This document shows, piece by piece, positions 1-5,554 of a DNA stretch of 13,498 nt. Each line of letters begins with the position of its first letter. Position 1 is the first letter of the stretch. The notes under the pieces were generated by a model, which saw only the letters and a program-made list of their open reading frames with translations, was not told the origin of the DNA and did not search any database. The translations under genes and the position numbers were made by a program. Source of the DNA: JAPEKQ01 sp964487295 (lineage in GTDB: Bacteria; Joyebacterota; Joyebacteria; Joyebacterales; Joyebacteraceae); NCBI GenBank assembly GCA_964487295.1, contig CAZAQL010000069.1:1-13498 (forward strand). The letters are read 5' to 3'.

Positions 1-627
1 CCGCCCGTAATCGACACCGGCGAAGACGACGTTCCCGCGGTCGATGTGAGGTTCATACTCCTCCATCTCCTCGATCGTGCACTCGTGCTTGACCATGTCC
101 TGGTACTCGCCGAAGCGCTGCCAGACCTGCTTGCTGAGATCCCCATACGGCATCGGGTGACGGATGGCGACGACCTTCTTGCCCGCCCCGAGCAGAATCT
201 CGGCCACCCGGCGCGTCGTCTGGCTCTTCCCGCAGCCCGTGCGTGTCGCGCAGATCGAGATGACGGGCTTCTTCGACTTGATCATCGTGTCGCGCGCGCC
301 GAGCAGAACGAAGTTCGCTCCGCAGGCGTTGACGAGGGAAGCCTTGTGCATCACGTACTCGTGCGAGACGTCGCTGTACGCGAAGACGACGTCGTCGACA
401 TCGTGCTCCGCGATAAGCTTCGGGAGATCGTCCTCGGCGAGGATCGGGATCCCGTCCGGATAGAGATCGCCGGCGAGCACGGGCGGGTACGCCCGTCCAT
501 CGATGTCCGGGATCTGCGTCGCCGTGAAGGCGACGACGTCGAACTCCTCGCGTCCACGATAGACCAGGTTGAAGTTGTGGAAGTCTCTTCCAGCGGCGCC
601 CATGATGATGATACGTCGCCTCTTCAT
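1..627 (-). CDS. Predicted GTPase, cyclic 2,3-diphosphoglycerate synthetase-like (COG2403), 3' end outside window
   Basis: The reading frame opens with ATG at 627 (preceded by GGGAGG, 5 bases away) and stays open to base 1, giving 209 residues and no stop; the C-terminal part is off the window. The N-terminus (MKRRRIIIMGAAGRDFHNFN) is the Rossmann-like opening typical of the COG2403/cyclic-2,3-diphosphoglycerate synthetase family. Further features are a TQIP stretch near residue 43, YSDVSHEYVMHKA near residues 91-103 and a P-loop TRTGCGKSQTTR near residues 134-145. Family members are about 440-460 residues, so a little under half is visible. The archaeal enzyme makes a cyclic thermolyte from 2,3-bisphosphoglycerate with ATP; for bacterial homologues that substrate is unproven. 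The gene follows hldC on the same strand but has a 349-base gap and its own candidate promoter, so it is probably a separate unit. Family confidence is high, exact reaction low. Confidence 0.85.
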   Translation of the reverse strand, partial: MKRRRIIIMGAAGRDFHNFNLVYRGREEFDVVAFTATQIPDIDGRAYPPVLAGDLYPDGIPILAEDDLPKLIAEHDVDDVVFAYSDVSHEYVMHKASLVNACGANFVLLGARDTMIKSKKPVISICATRTGCGKSQTTRRVAEILLGAGKKVVAIRHPMPYGDLSKQVWQRFGEYQDMVKHECTIEEMEEYEPHIDRGNVVFAGVDYGR

Positions 628-976
628 GCATCCTCCCTCGCGTGTCACGGAGGTCCCTCGTTGCGTCTCCACAAGGCCGCGACGCACCCGGCCAATCGCA
701 CACGAATCCCCCATCAGCCTCGCCCCCGGGGGGAGCGCACTTGTCTGGGGGATCCCTTCATCAAAGAGTCGCTCGGATGCGCCCGCCCGTGTGCGGACGG
801 GGCGGCCCGACGACCGCGCGCCCTGGGCCTCGGACCCGGGGCAAACAAGTCAACCATTGTATCGCAGACCCGCGAATGAGTCCACCCTCAAACGATGTCC
901 CGAGGGCATCCGAGCCGGCCGTCGGGACGGCACCGCGACCATCGCTCCCGATGAGCGACCGGGGGCGCGCCGAAAC
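628..976 (-). other. 349-base intergenic leader with GC-rich stem-loop
   Basis: No convincing gene is seen here. Apart from the candidate promoter at 856-884, the main structure is an inverted repeat: ATCCCCCA (706-713) pairs with TGGGGGAT (746-753), an 8-bp stem. Its loop itself holds a GC-rich imperfect hairpin around 721-737 (CGCCCCC / GGGGAGCG). It lies about 80-120 bases upstream of the GTPase ATG, inside the predicted leader. A second inverted repeat, GTCCCGA...TCGGGAC, lies near 897-928. Function unknown; it could be a leader attenuator or incidental GC structure. Confidence 0.35.
856..884 (-). promoter_or_regulatory. Candidate sigma-70 promoter for the predicted GTPase gene
   Basis: On the minus strand a TGGACT -35 (879-884) and TACAAT -10 (856-861) are separated by exactly 17 bases. 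They match the consensus at 4 of 6 and 5 of 6 positions. Transcription would start near 849 and give a leader of about 220 bases before the ATG at 627. It is the only AT-leaning patch in this GC-rich gap, which supports the call. No experimental evidence. Confidence 0.4.
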
Positions 977-989
977 TCAGGAGCCCCCG
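960..989 (-). terminator. Possible hairpin terminator at the end of hldC
   Basis: CGGGGGC (960-966) and GCCCCCG (983-989) form a 7-bp stem with a 16-base loop that includes the hldC stop codon (977-979). No T-rich tail follows on the minus strand. A second small hairpin, TCGCTC/GAGCGA, lies just beyond near 942-958. Position fits a transcript end, but the missing T tract makes this weak. Confidence 0.25.
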
Positions 990-1468
990 TTGCCCTCTTC
1001 GCGCTCGATGATCCGCGCGATGATGCCACGAGTCGAATGCCCGGGCAGCGGTTCCATGGCGACAACGCGCCCGCCCTCCCGCTCGACGAGGTCCGCCCCG
1101 ACGATCGTGTCCCTCGTGTAACCCGCGCCCTTGACCAGGACGTCCGGGACGATGGCCGAGATGAGCTCGTGGGGCGTGTCCTCCGGGAAGAGACAGACGT
1201 AGTCGACGACCTCGAGAGCGGACACCACGGCTGCCCGGTCGTCCTCACTGACGATCGGACGGCTCGGCCCCTTGAGTCGCCTCACGGAGTCGTCGGTGTT
1301 GAGTCCGACGATCAGGACATCGCCGAGGGCCTTCGCCCTCGAGAGGTAGTCAACGTGACCGTGGTGCAGGATGTCGAAGCAGCCGTTCGTGAAGACGACG
1401 GTCCGGCCTTCCCGACGGGCCTCCTCGCGAATCGTCGCGAGCTCGGCTCTCGAGACCACGCTACCCAC
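977..1468 (-). CDS. hldC: D-glycero-beta-D-manno-heptose 1-phosphate adenylyltransferase
   Basis: This 163-residue protein matches the C-terminal half of HldE (RfaE domain II). It transfers AMP to heptose 1-phosphate, making ADP-heptose for the LPS inner core in the cytoplasm. The nucleotidyltransferase signature is plain: TNGCFDILHHGH at residues 27-38, with the HxGH ATP-binding motif at 35-38. The family-typical LNTDDSVRRLKG follows in the middle and a GHSTRGIIARI C-terminal stretch near residues 142-152. Length fits the stand-alone enzyme (about 160). The start is GTG at 1468, which overlaps the end of hldA by 8 bases, implying translational coupling. In enterobacteria both activities are fused in one ~477-residue HldE; here they are separate genes. 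Function assignment is secure; naming may be hldC, rfaE2 or hldE-C. Confidence 0.93.
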   Translation of the reverse strand: MGSVVSRAELATIREEARREGRTVVFTNGCFDILHHGHVDYLSRAKALGDVLIVGLNTDDSVRRLKGPSRPIVSEDDRAAVVSALEVVDYVCLFPEDTPHELISAIVPDVLVKGAGYTRDTIVGADLVEREGGRVVAMEPLPGHSTRGIIARIIEREEGNGGS

Positions 1469-2474
1469 CGGCGCCCTCCCCGAGCCGCTCGAATGACCCG
1501 CGGATCTCCTCGACGGTGACCGACGCGGTGCCGATCTCCCGAATGACGATGCCCGCGGCGTGGTTCGCGATCATGGCCGCCTCGACCATCGAGGCTCCGG
1601 CAGCCAGCGCGACGCCGAGAACGCTCACGACCGTGTCCCCCGCTCCGGTGACGTCGTACACCTCGCGGGCGACCGTCGGAAGGTGTGTGTACTCGCCCTC
1701 GCGCGTGAAGAGCGACATGCCGTGCTCACCCCTCGTCACGATCACGCATCCGGCGTCGAGGCGCTCCCGGAGTTCCCATCCGCCTCGCAGGAGTTCCTCA
1801 TCCGTCGCCATCGGATAGCCGACGGCCCCGGAGGCCTCCTTGAGGTTCGGCGTGATCGCCGTCACGCCCAGGTAGCGTGAGAAGTGCGATTCCTTCGGAT
1901 CGACGCAGACCATCGTCTCGCCGGCCCTCGCCGCCTCGAGCGCAGCCTCGAGCGTGCGCTCGCTCACAACGCCCTTGCCGTAGTCGGAGATGATGAGGAC
2001 GTCGGCGGACGGCACTGCTTCCTCGAGGGCGCGAACGAGCAGGCGCTCATTCGCCTCGTCGAGCGGCCTGGCGTGTTCACGGTCCGCACGTACGACCTGC
2101 TGGTTGTGGGCGATGATGCGTGTCTTCGTCGTCGTGGGACGTCCGGGAACCTCGATCATATGTTCAACGCCGACGCCCCGGTCCGCGAGCCGGCGGACGA
2201 GACTCCGACCGTGATCGTCGTCTCCGAGCACGGCGACGACGTCCGTCGTCGCGCCGAGCGACGCGACGTTCTCCGCGACGTTCGCCGCGCCCCCGAACCG
2301 CACGGTCTCGTCACGCACCTCGACGACGGGAACCGGGGCCTCGGGCGAGATGCGATTGACCTCTCCCCAGATGTAGCGGTCCAGCATCGCGTCGCCGAGG
2401 ATGGCGACGCGTCTCCCGGCGAACCTGCCGAGGAGCTCGTCAAGCCTGGACAACTCGATGGTGTTGGGCGCCAC
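1461..2474 (-). CDS. hldA: D-glycero-beta-D-manno-heptose-7-phosphate kinase
   Basis: A PfkB-family sugar kinase of 337 residues that phosphorylates heptose 7-phosphate at C1, the step before the adenylyltransferase encoded directly downstream. Seen in the sequence: LGDAMLDRYIWGEVNRISPE at residues 26-45 (typical of RfaE domain I), the substrate-side GGAANVAENVASLG at 61-74, SDYGKG at 163-168 and the anion-hole/catalytic GAGD at 277-280 within DVTGAGDT. The start is GTG at 2474 because AAAGGAGAGG (2477-2486) sits just upstream. The frame stays open a further 55 codons into the 35-bp repeat array, but that stretch is low-complexity R/A/P/V sequence unlike any kinase N-terminus, so it is excluded. 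hldA and hldC form a two-gene operon with an 8-base overlap. Confidence 0.93.
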   Translation of the reverse strand: MAPNTIELSRLDELLGRFAGRRVAILGDAMLDRYIWGEVNRISPEAPVPVVEVRDETVRFGGAANVAENVASLGATTDVVAVLGDDDHGRSLVRRLADRGVGVEHMIEVPGRPTTTKTRIIAHNQQVVRADREHARPLDEANERLLVRALEEAVPSADVLIISDYGKGVVSERTLEAALEAARAGETMVCVDPKESHFSRYLGVTAITPNLKEASGAVGYPMATDEELLRGGWELRERLDAGCVIVTRGEHGMSLFTREGEYTHLPTVAREVYDVTGAGDTVVSVLGVALAAGASMVEAAMIANHAAGIVIREIGTASVTVEEIRGSFERLGEGAGG

Positions 2475-2476
2475 GA

Positions 2477-2486
2477 CCTCTCCTTT
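2477..2486 (-). promoter_or_regulatory. Ribosome binding site that fixes the hldA start
   Basis: AAAGGAGAGG on the minus strand precedes GTG at 2474, with 5 bases between AGGAG and the GTG. It favours this start over in-frame GTG codons inside the upstream repeat units (for example at 2639), which lack such a site. Confidence 0.75.
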
Positions 2487-2489
2487 CGA

Positions 2490-2681
2490 TCGCTCACCAC
2501 CCGTTCGTCGGAAACCGATGCGGGCGAGCCGCACGCGTTGGTGGAGACCCAACGCGGGGCGAGCCGCACGCGTTCGTGGAGACCCGACGCGGGGCGAGTC
2601 GCACGCGTTCGTCGAGACCCGACGCGGGGCGAGCCGCACGCGTTCGTCGAGACCCGACGCGGGGCGAGCCGCACGCGTTCG
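2490..2681 (-). repeat. 35-bp tandem repeat array in the hldA leader
   Basis: GCGAGYC occurs at 2524, 2559, 2594, 2629 and 2664, an exact 35-bp period. Four units are complete (2524-2663) and the fifth stops after 18 bases (2681). A 34-base degenerate unit (2490-2523) matches the second half of the consensus and lies next to the hldA ribosome binding site. Units are head-to-tail with no unique spacers. On the minus strand each can fold: CGTCG-GGTCT-CGACG in the units at 2594 and 2629, and a perfect GCGTTGG/CCAACGC stem in the unit at 2524. As 35 is not a multiple of 3, the array cannot encode a simple repeated peptide. If the promoter at 2697-2725 is right, nearly the whole leader RNA of hldA consists of these repeats. 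Confidence 0.9.
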
Positions 2682-2696
2682 ACGCTCCGCGACGCG

Positions 2697-2725
2697 ATGC
2701 TATGCCAGCCTCCCCATCAAGTCAA
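2697..2725 (-). promoter_or_regulatory. Candidate sigma-70 promoter for hldA-hldC
   Basis: TTGACT (2720-2725) and TAGCAT (2697-2702) on the minus strand, spaced by 17 bases, match consensus at 5 and 4 of 6 positions. The predicted start point is near 2690, directly at the upstream edge of the 35-bp array. The -35 box shares bases 2722-2725 with the terminator stem of the preceding gene. Confidence 0.45.
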
Positions 2726-2759
2726 GGACGGCCGCCCCTTTCGGAGCGGCCGTCCTTGA
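2722..2759 (-). terminator. Strong hairpin terminator after the triple-repeat gene
   Basis: A perfect 14-bp stem (2722-2735 with 2746-2759) encloses a loop of about 10 bases. The stem ends in CTTGA on the outgoing minus side. It lies about 100 bases past the stop codon of the triple-domain gene and between that gene and hldA. There is no long T run, so termination strength is uncertain, but it is by far the strongest hairpin in this gap. Confidence 0.6.
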
Positions 2760-2772
2760 TGTGTGCGGCTGG

Positions 2773-2866
2773 CGCGACGCTGTCGCGTCAGCTTGCCGAA
2801 TCGGCTCCGCCGGCTCAGCCTGGCCGAATCCGGCAAGCCGGATTCGACGGGCTGACCTACGTCAGC
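2773..2866 (-). other. Cluster of small hairpins downstream of the triple-repeat gene
   Basis: Three further perfect hairpins precede the terminator. GCTGAC-CTAC-GTCAGC (2851-2866) carries the stop codon of the upstream gene in its loop. CGAATCCGG-CAAG-CCGGATTCG (2825-2846) has a 9-bp stem. CGCGAC-GCT-GTCGCG (2773-2787) has a 6-bp stem. CGTCAGCTTG is also directly repeated at 2786-2795 and 2860-2869. Together with the terminator these make a highly structured 3' region, perhaps for mRNA stability or termination; no coding potential is seen. Confidence 0.5.
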
Positions 2867-3714
2867 TTGACCGGCTCGATGGTCCTGCGACGACGCGGCT
2901 TGCGCTTCGGGTGCTCCGGCACGATCAGATCCGGATACGCGTTGTGAAGCGCCTGGATGGACGAACCCTTGAAGCAGCCGGTCAGCATCCCGCCGAGGCC
3001 GTACTCCCTGAACAGGTGGTAGGTCACGTCCTGGAACACGCGGTCACGCGGTACTCCGAGCTTCTCCTCGACGAGCCATCGCGTGGCGCGGCGCGCGTTC
3101 TCCAGTCCCTTGGCTCCCTGCCAGAAGTTCTTCGGCACGTTCCTGAACTCCCAGGGGTAGAACCGACCGGGGTAGGCGTTCTCGATGGCGCGGAAGAACG
3201 AACCGCGGAAACAGACGGACAGCATGCCGCGGAGGTTGTACTTCCCGAACGTCGTCGCCGAGATCCTCTGCGGGATCTCCTCGACGGGACACCCCTCCCT
3301 GTCCTCGATCATCCACCGGGTGGCCTCGGCCGCCAGCTTGAAGCGGTCCGGTCCCTGCCACATGCCCTTGACGTTGAACTGCCACTTGTGGAAACGGCCC
3401 GGATAGGCGTTGTCGATCGCCTTGTAGGGAGACCAGTCGAAGCAGCTGCCGAGCATCCACGTCAGTCCGTTGTCGTAGAACAGCTTCTTGTGGATGGCGC
3501 GCGGGATGTCGTCAACGGCAATGCCGAGCTTCTCCTCGAGCAGGTATCGCGTGATGATGGCGGCGCGCTGCCGGCCGGCCGCTCCCTCGAAGAAATTGTT
3601 GGGGAAACGTCTCCGTCGCTTTGATGAGACGTCCTCGTAAACATGGACGGTCTCTTCACGGTCGAGGTCGGGCGCGACGGGACTCGCGTCCAGCCTGTTC
3701 AGTTCCGCAACCAT
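2857..3714 (-). CDS. Protein of three tandem ~77-residue domains, possibly nucleic-acid binding; function unknown
   Basis: 285 residues starting at ATG 3714 (GGAGGGG just upstream). Three copies of one domain span about residues 41-113, 118-190 and 197-267. Each has an opening FF/MW/FW then Q/E-G, an amphipathic helix with a hydrophobic/E-E core, then GLxxML..CF with Cys at 91, 168 and 247. Each ends in NAYPGRF (102, 179; NAYPDLI at 258), and the first two close with WxF. Spacing is 77 then 79 residues. Flanks are basic: SKRRRRF near 31-37 and KRKPRRRR at 270-277. No signal peptide, membrane segment or catalytic signature is evident. The layout suggests a repeat-built nucleic-acid or chromatin-binding protein, which is inference. 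I have a vague recollection of uncharacterised DUF families (such as DUF4046) with similar repeats, unverified. It is a single-gene unit with own promoters and terminator. Confidence 0.85.
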   Translation of the reverse strand: MVAELNRLDASPVAPDLDREETVHVYEDVSSKRRRRFPNNFFEGAAGRQRAAIITRYLLEEKLGIAVDDIPRAIHKKLFYDNGLTWMLGSCFDWSPYKAIDNAYPGRFHKWQFNVKGMWQGPDRFKLAAEATRWMIEDREGCPVEEIPQRISATTFGKYNLRGMLSVCFRGSFFRAIENAYPGRFYPWEFRNVPKNFWQGAKGLENARRATRWLVEEKLGVPRDRVFQDVTYHLFREYGLGGMLTGCFKGSSIQALHNAYPDLIVPEHPKRKPRRRRTIEPVKLT

Positions 3715-3744
3715 AGCCCCTCCAGTCTATAGTCCGGACAACTG

Positions 3745-3796
3745 ACAAAGCTGTTGATTCGCATGTTGCTGCACGTTGTCCATTAACACAGCTTGT
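3745..3796. other. Inverted repeat and GTTG direct repeats in the divergent promoter region
   Basis: ACAAAGCTGT (3745-3754) and ACAGCTTGT (3788-3796) are inverted copies pairing over 9 bp with one bulged A. Between them GCATGTTG and GCACGTTG repeat directly with a 10-bp period (3761 and 3771). The block sits downstream of the main promoter and overlaps the inner one, so it could be an operator for autoregulation or a leader hairpin. The rest of 3715-4022 contains no gene that I can support. Confidence 0.35.
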
Positions 3797-3808
3797 TCTG
3801 CGTGTCAA
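3780..3808 (-). promoter_or_regulatory. Second (inner) candidate promoter of the triple-repeat gene
   Basis: A perfect TTGACA -35 (3803-3808, minus strand) stands 17 bases from TAATGG (3780-3785), a poor -10. It may be a weak or activator-dependent promoter, or chance, as the -10 matches consensus at only two positions. Confidence 0.25.
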
Positions 3809-3819
3809 TCACCACGGTC

Positions 3820-3848
3820 ACGATATCACTTCCACCGAAACCTGTCAA
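3820..3848 (-). promoter_or_regulatory. Main candidate promoter of the triple-repeat gene
   Basis: A perfect TTGACA (3843-3848) and TATCGT (3820-3825; 4 of 6) with a 17-base spacer on the minus strand. It would start transcription near 3813, about 100 bases before the ATG at 3714. The surrounding DNA is clearly more AT-rich than the rest of the window, as expected for a promoter region. Confidence 0.55.
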
Positions 3849-4022
3849 GAGGAATGTTCGCTATAGGGTCACACGTGTCGGTTTCCGTGCCGGCGCACGC
3901 CGGCCGCGGTCCGAACGACTCACGACGTCGCGCGATGGAAACCAGCGACCCTGCCGCTCGATGGGCGAGCCGTCTCTCACTTCAGTGGCACGAGGCTTGC
4001 TAACGGCCCATCCAAAAAGGCC

Positions 4023-4051
4023 TTGACACTCCTCTACCTCGCTCCTATCTT
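4023..4051 (+). promoter_or_regulatory. Sigma-70 promoter for the DUF3467 gene
   Basis: TTGACA (4023-4028, perfect) and TATCTT (4046-4051, 4 of 6) have a 17-base spacer on the plus strand, preceded by an A run (CCAAAAAGG). Transcription should start near 4058, about 50 bases before the GTG start at 4110. A TTG inside the -35 box opens the reading frame but cannot be the translation start of this transcript. Confidence 0.65.
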
Positions 4052-4109
4052 AGCGCAAACCCGAACGATGAAGGCCGCCGGTGCGGCGGCCAACGGAGGG
4101 GCACAGCCA

Positions 4110-4400
4110 GTGGCGGAGCAGAAGAAGATCAACATCGAGCTCAGGGATGAGGAAGCCGAGGGCATCTACGCCAACTTCGCCGTGATCACCCACTCCCCGG
4201 CGGAGTTCGTCATCGACTTCATCCGGGTGCTCCCGGGGACCAAGAAGAGCAGGGTTCACGCGCGGCTCGTCATGGCCCCGCAGAATGTGAAGGCGTTCTC
4301 ACAGGCCCTGGCTGACAACGTCAAGAAGTTCGAGAGCCGGCACGGCGAGATCAAGGCCGCCGGCCAGGAGCAGTCGGACAAGCAGATCGGCTTCCAGTAG
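4110..4400 (+). CDS. DUF3467 domain protein
   Basis: A 96-residue soluble protein that fits the DUF3467 family (usual length about 100) almost end to end. Recognisable parts are the opening KKINIEL at 5-11, EGIYANFAVITHSPAEFVIDF at about 17-37 (split by family-conserved HS and EF), the VLPGTKKSRVHARLVMAPQN stretch at 40-59 and ALADNVKKFES at 66-76, followed by a polar tail. GTG at 4110 was chosen because GGAGGGG (4095-4101) lies 8 bases upstream; ATG at 4068 has no ribosome site and sits within about 10 bases of the predicted transcript start. Family function is unknown; I infer a small regulatory or scaffold protein. It has a clear promoter and is followed by the outer-membrane protein gene on the same strand, possibly cotranscribed. 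Confidence 0.88.
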   Translation: MAEQKKINIELRDEEAEGIYANFAVITHSPAEFVIDFIRVLPGTKKSRVHARLVMAPQNVKAFSQALADNVKKFESRHGEIKAAGQEQSDKQIGFQ

Positions 4401-4405
4401 GCTAT

Positions 4406-4490
4406 GCCCTCTGGGCAGGGAGGACTGGAGAGACGGATACGGGGCCGTCCGAGGAGGGCCGGGATCGCCGAGGAGGCTGAAACCCGGGCC
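4406..4490 (+). other. Structured spacer between DUF3467 and outer-membrane protein genes
   Basis: The 262-base gap 4401-4662 starts with three successive hairpins. GCCC-TCT-GGGC lies at 4406-4416. GACGG/CCGTC pair at 4432-4436 and 4445-4449. A longer stem pairs GGCCGGG (4457-4463) with CCC-G-GGCC (4483-4490) and continues inward through TCGCC/GGC-T-GA around a GAGGA loop. None has a T tail. A GGTCCAC direct repeat follows near 4530-4545. No separate promoter for the downstream gene is convincing. It could be an attenuator, riboswitch-like leader or processing site; no known riboswitch consensus could be matched by eye. Confidence 0.35.
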
Positions 4491-4662
4491 GCCTGCGGGA
4501 GGTCGCATTGGACAAGAGAGAGCTTTCTACGGTCCACTGGGGGTCCACCGGGCTCCCGTGAATCCGGAGGGAGGTGCAGACACGAAGAACGAACTGGGAG
4601 ACCAGGGAAGTTCGGATGTGGTGGTGAGTCAAAGCGCAGGGTTCTTTACAGGGGGTTATGTG

Positions 4663-5523
4663 ATGAGACGCAGTCTGCTCACGATCATGGTCATGACGAT
4701 GCTCGTTGCCTCGTCGGCCAGCGCGTACAACGTCGATCTGCTGTACACGAACGATAACGCCATGACGCACGATGCCGGCACCTTCGGCGTCCGTGGCGAC
4801 GTGTTCTACTGGATGGCCGACTCGGCCTACGATTCCGAGGGCGAGAAGCAGGACTTCGACGAGGACCTCAGCTGGTCGAACATCATGATCCCGATCGACG
4901 TCTACTACAGCGTCATGGACCAGCTCGAGATCCACGCCTACCCGACGTTCGTCATGTACAAGCTGTCGAACGACGCTGAGGGCGCTGAGGATGCCGAGGG
5001 CACGGGTCTCACGGACACCTGGATCACGGCCAAGTACATGGCCATGATGGACCCGATGGTCACGGTCCGCGGCGGCGTGAAGCTCAACACGGGCGAGAAC
5101 GAGCCGGACGAGGGCGACATCGCGACGGGCGACGGCCAGATGGACATCGATCTCGGCGTTCTGCTCGGCATGCCGATGGGCTCCGGTCAGTTCGACGCGG
5201 CCGCCGGCTACCGCCTCCGCATGGAGGACGACGACAAGAAGAAGCCGGGCAATGAGATCCACTTCATGGCCGGCTACACGCACTTCCTGAGCGAGATGAT
5301 GGCCATCGACGTGGCCGCCAACGGCTACTTCGGCTCCGAGGCCGAGTACGACGGTGAGACGTGGGACGACAGCGCCATGAACGTCATCTACGTCAACCCG
5401 GGCTTCCACTACATGATGGACAGCGGCATGACGCTCGGTGTCGAGATGCAGTATCCGCTCATGGGCCAGAACGTTCCGGCCCAGTGGGGCTTCAGCGGCT
5501 ACGTCAGCTGGGGCAGCATGTAG
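4663..5523 (+). CDS. Outer-membrane beta-barrel protein, MetA/phenol-degradation-transporter-like
   Basis: 286 residues from ATG 4663 with AGGGGG 7 bases upstream. A classic signal peptide (MRRS, hydrophobic LLTIMVMTMLVA, ASA cut after residue 21) sends it through Sec. The mature part shows alternating aromatic/hydrophobic and polar residues of beta strands, loops rich in D, E and G, no cysteine and an aromatic-containing last strand (GFSGYVSWGSM). A central block with LTDTWITAKY, then VRGGVKLNTGE and a following DIDLGVLLGMPMGSG resembles the Phenol_MetA_deg outer-membrane family (PF13557), in which a GD...K(L)PTG pattern is usual; this is from memory. About 23 of 265 mature residues are Met, which is unusual. 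Probable role: porin or transport of small molecules; substrate unknown. It may share the DUF3467 promoter, and ends at a strong terminator. Confidence 0.75.
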   Translation: MRRSLLTIMVMTMLVASSASAYNVDLLYTNDNAMTHDAGTFGVRGDVFYWMADSAYDSEGEKQDFDEDLSWSNIMIPIDVYYSVMDQLEIHAYPTFVMYKLSNDAEGAEDAEGTGLTDTWITAKYMAMMDPMVTVRGGVKLNTGENEPDEGDIATGDGQMDIDLGVLLGMPMGSGQFDAAAGYRLRMEDDDKKKPGNEIHFMAGYTHFLSEMMAIDVAANGYFGSEAEYDGETWDDSAMNVIYVNPGFHYMMDSGMTLGVEMQYPLMGQNVPAQWGFSGYVSWGSM

Positions 5524-5554
5524 GATACGCGCTCTGACAAGAGCCGTCTGATCA

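Noticed and set aside
2475..2639. N-terminal extension of HldA through the repeat array (55 codons from a GTG at 2639)
   Set aside because: The frame is open only because the repeat is GC-rich and stop-free. A strong ribosome site sets the start at 2474 and kinases of this family start there.
2490..2681. CRISPR array
   Set aside because: Units are contiguous at 35 bp with no unique spacers and no cas genes nearby; this is a tandem repeat.
4023..4109. Earlier start of the DUF3467 gene at TTG 4023 or ATG 4068
   Set aside because: The TTG is the first base triplet of the -35 box; the ATG lacks a ribosome site. GTG 4110 has GGAGGGG and fits the family N-terminus.
4420..4520. Glycine- or cobalamin-riboswitch-like stretches (GGAGAG, CGCCGAGGAGGC, GGAC)
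   Set aside because: Core consensus positions do not line up by eye, and neighbouring genes have no matching metabolism; kept only as an unassigned structured leader.
4404..4757. 117-codon plus-strand frame after the DUF3467 gene
   Set aside because: It runs into the signal peptide region of the outer-membrane protein gene in another frame, has no ribosome site and an Arg/Gly-rich composition.
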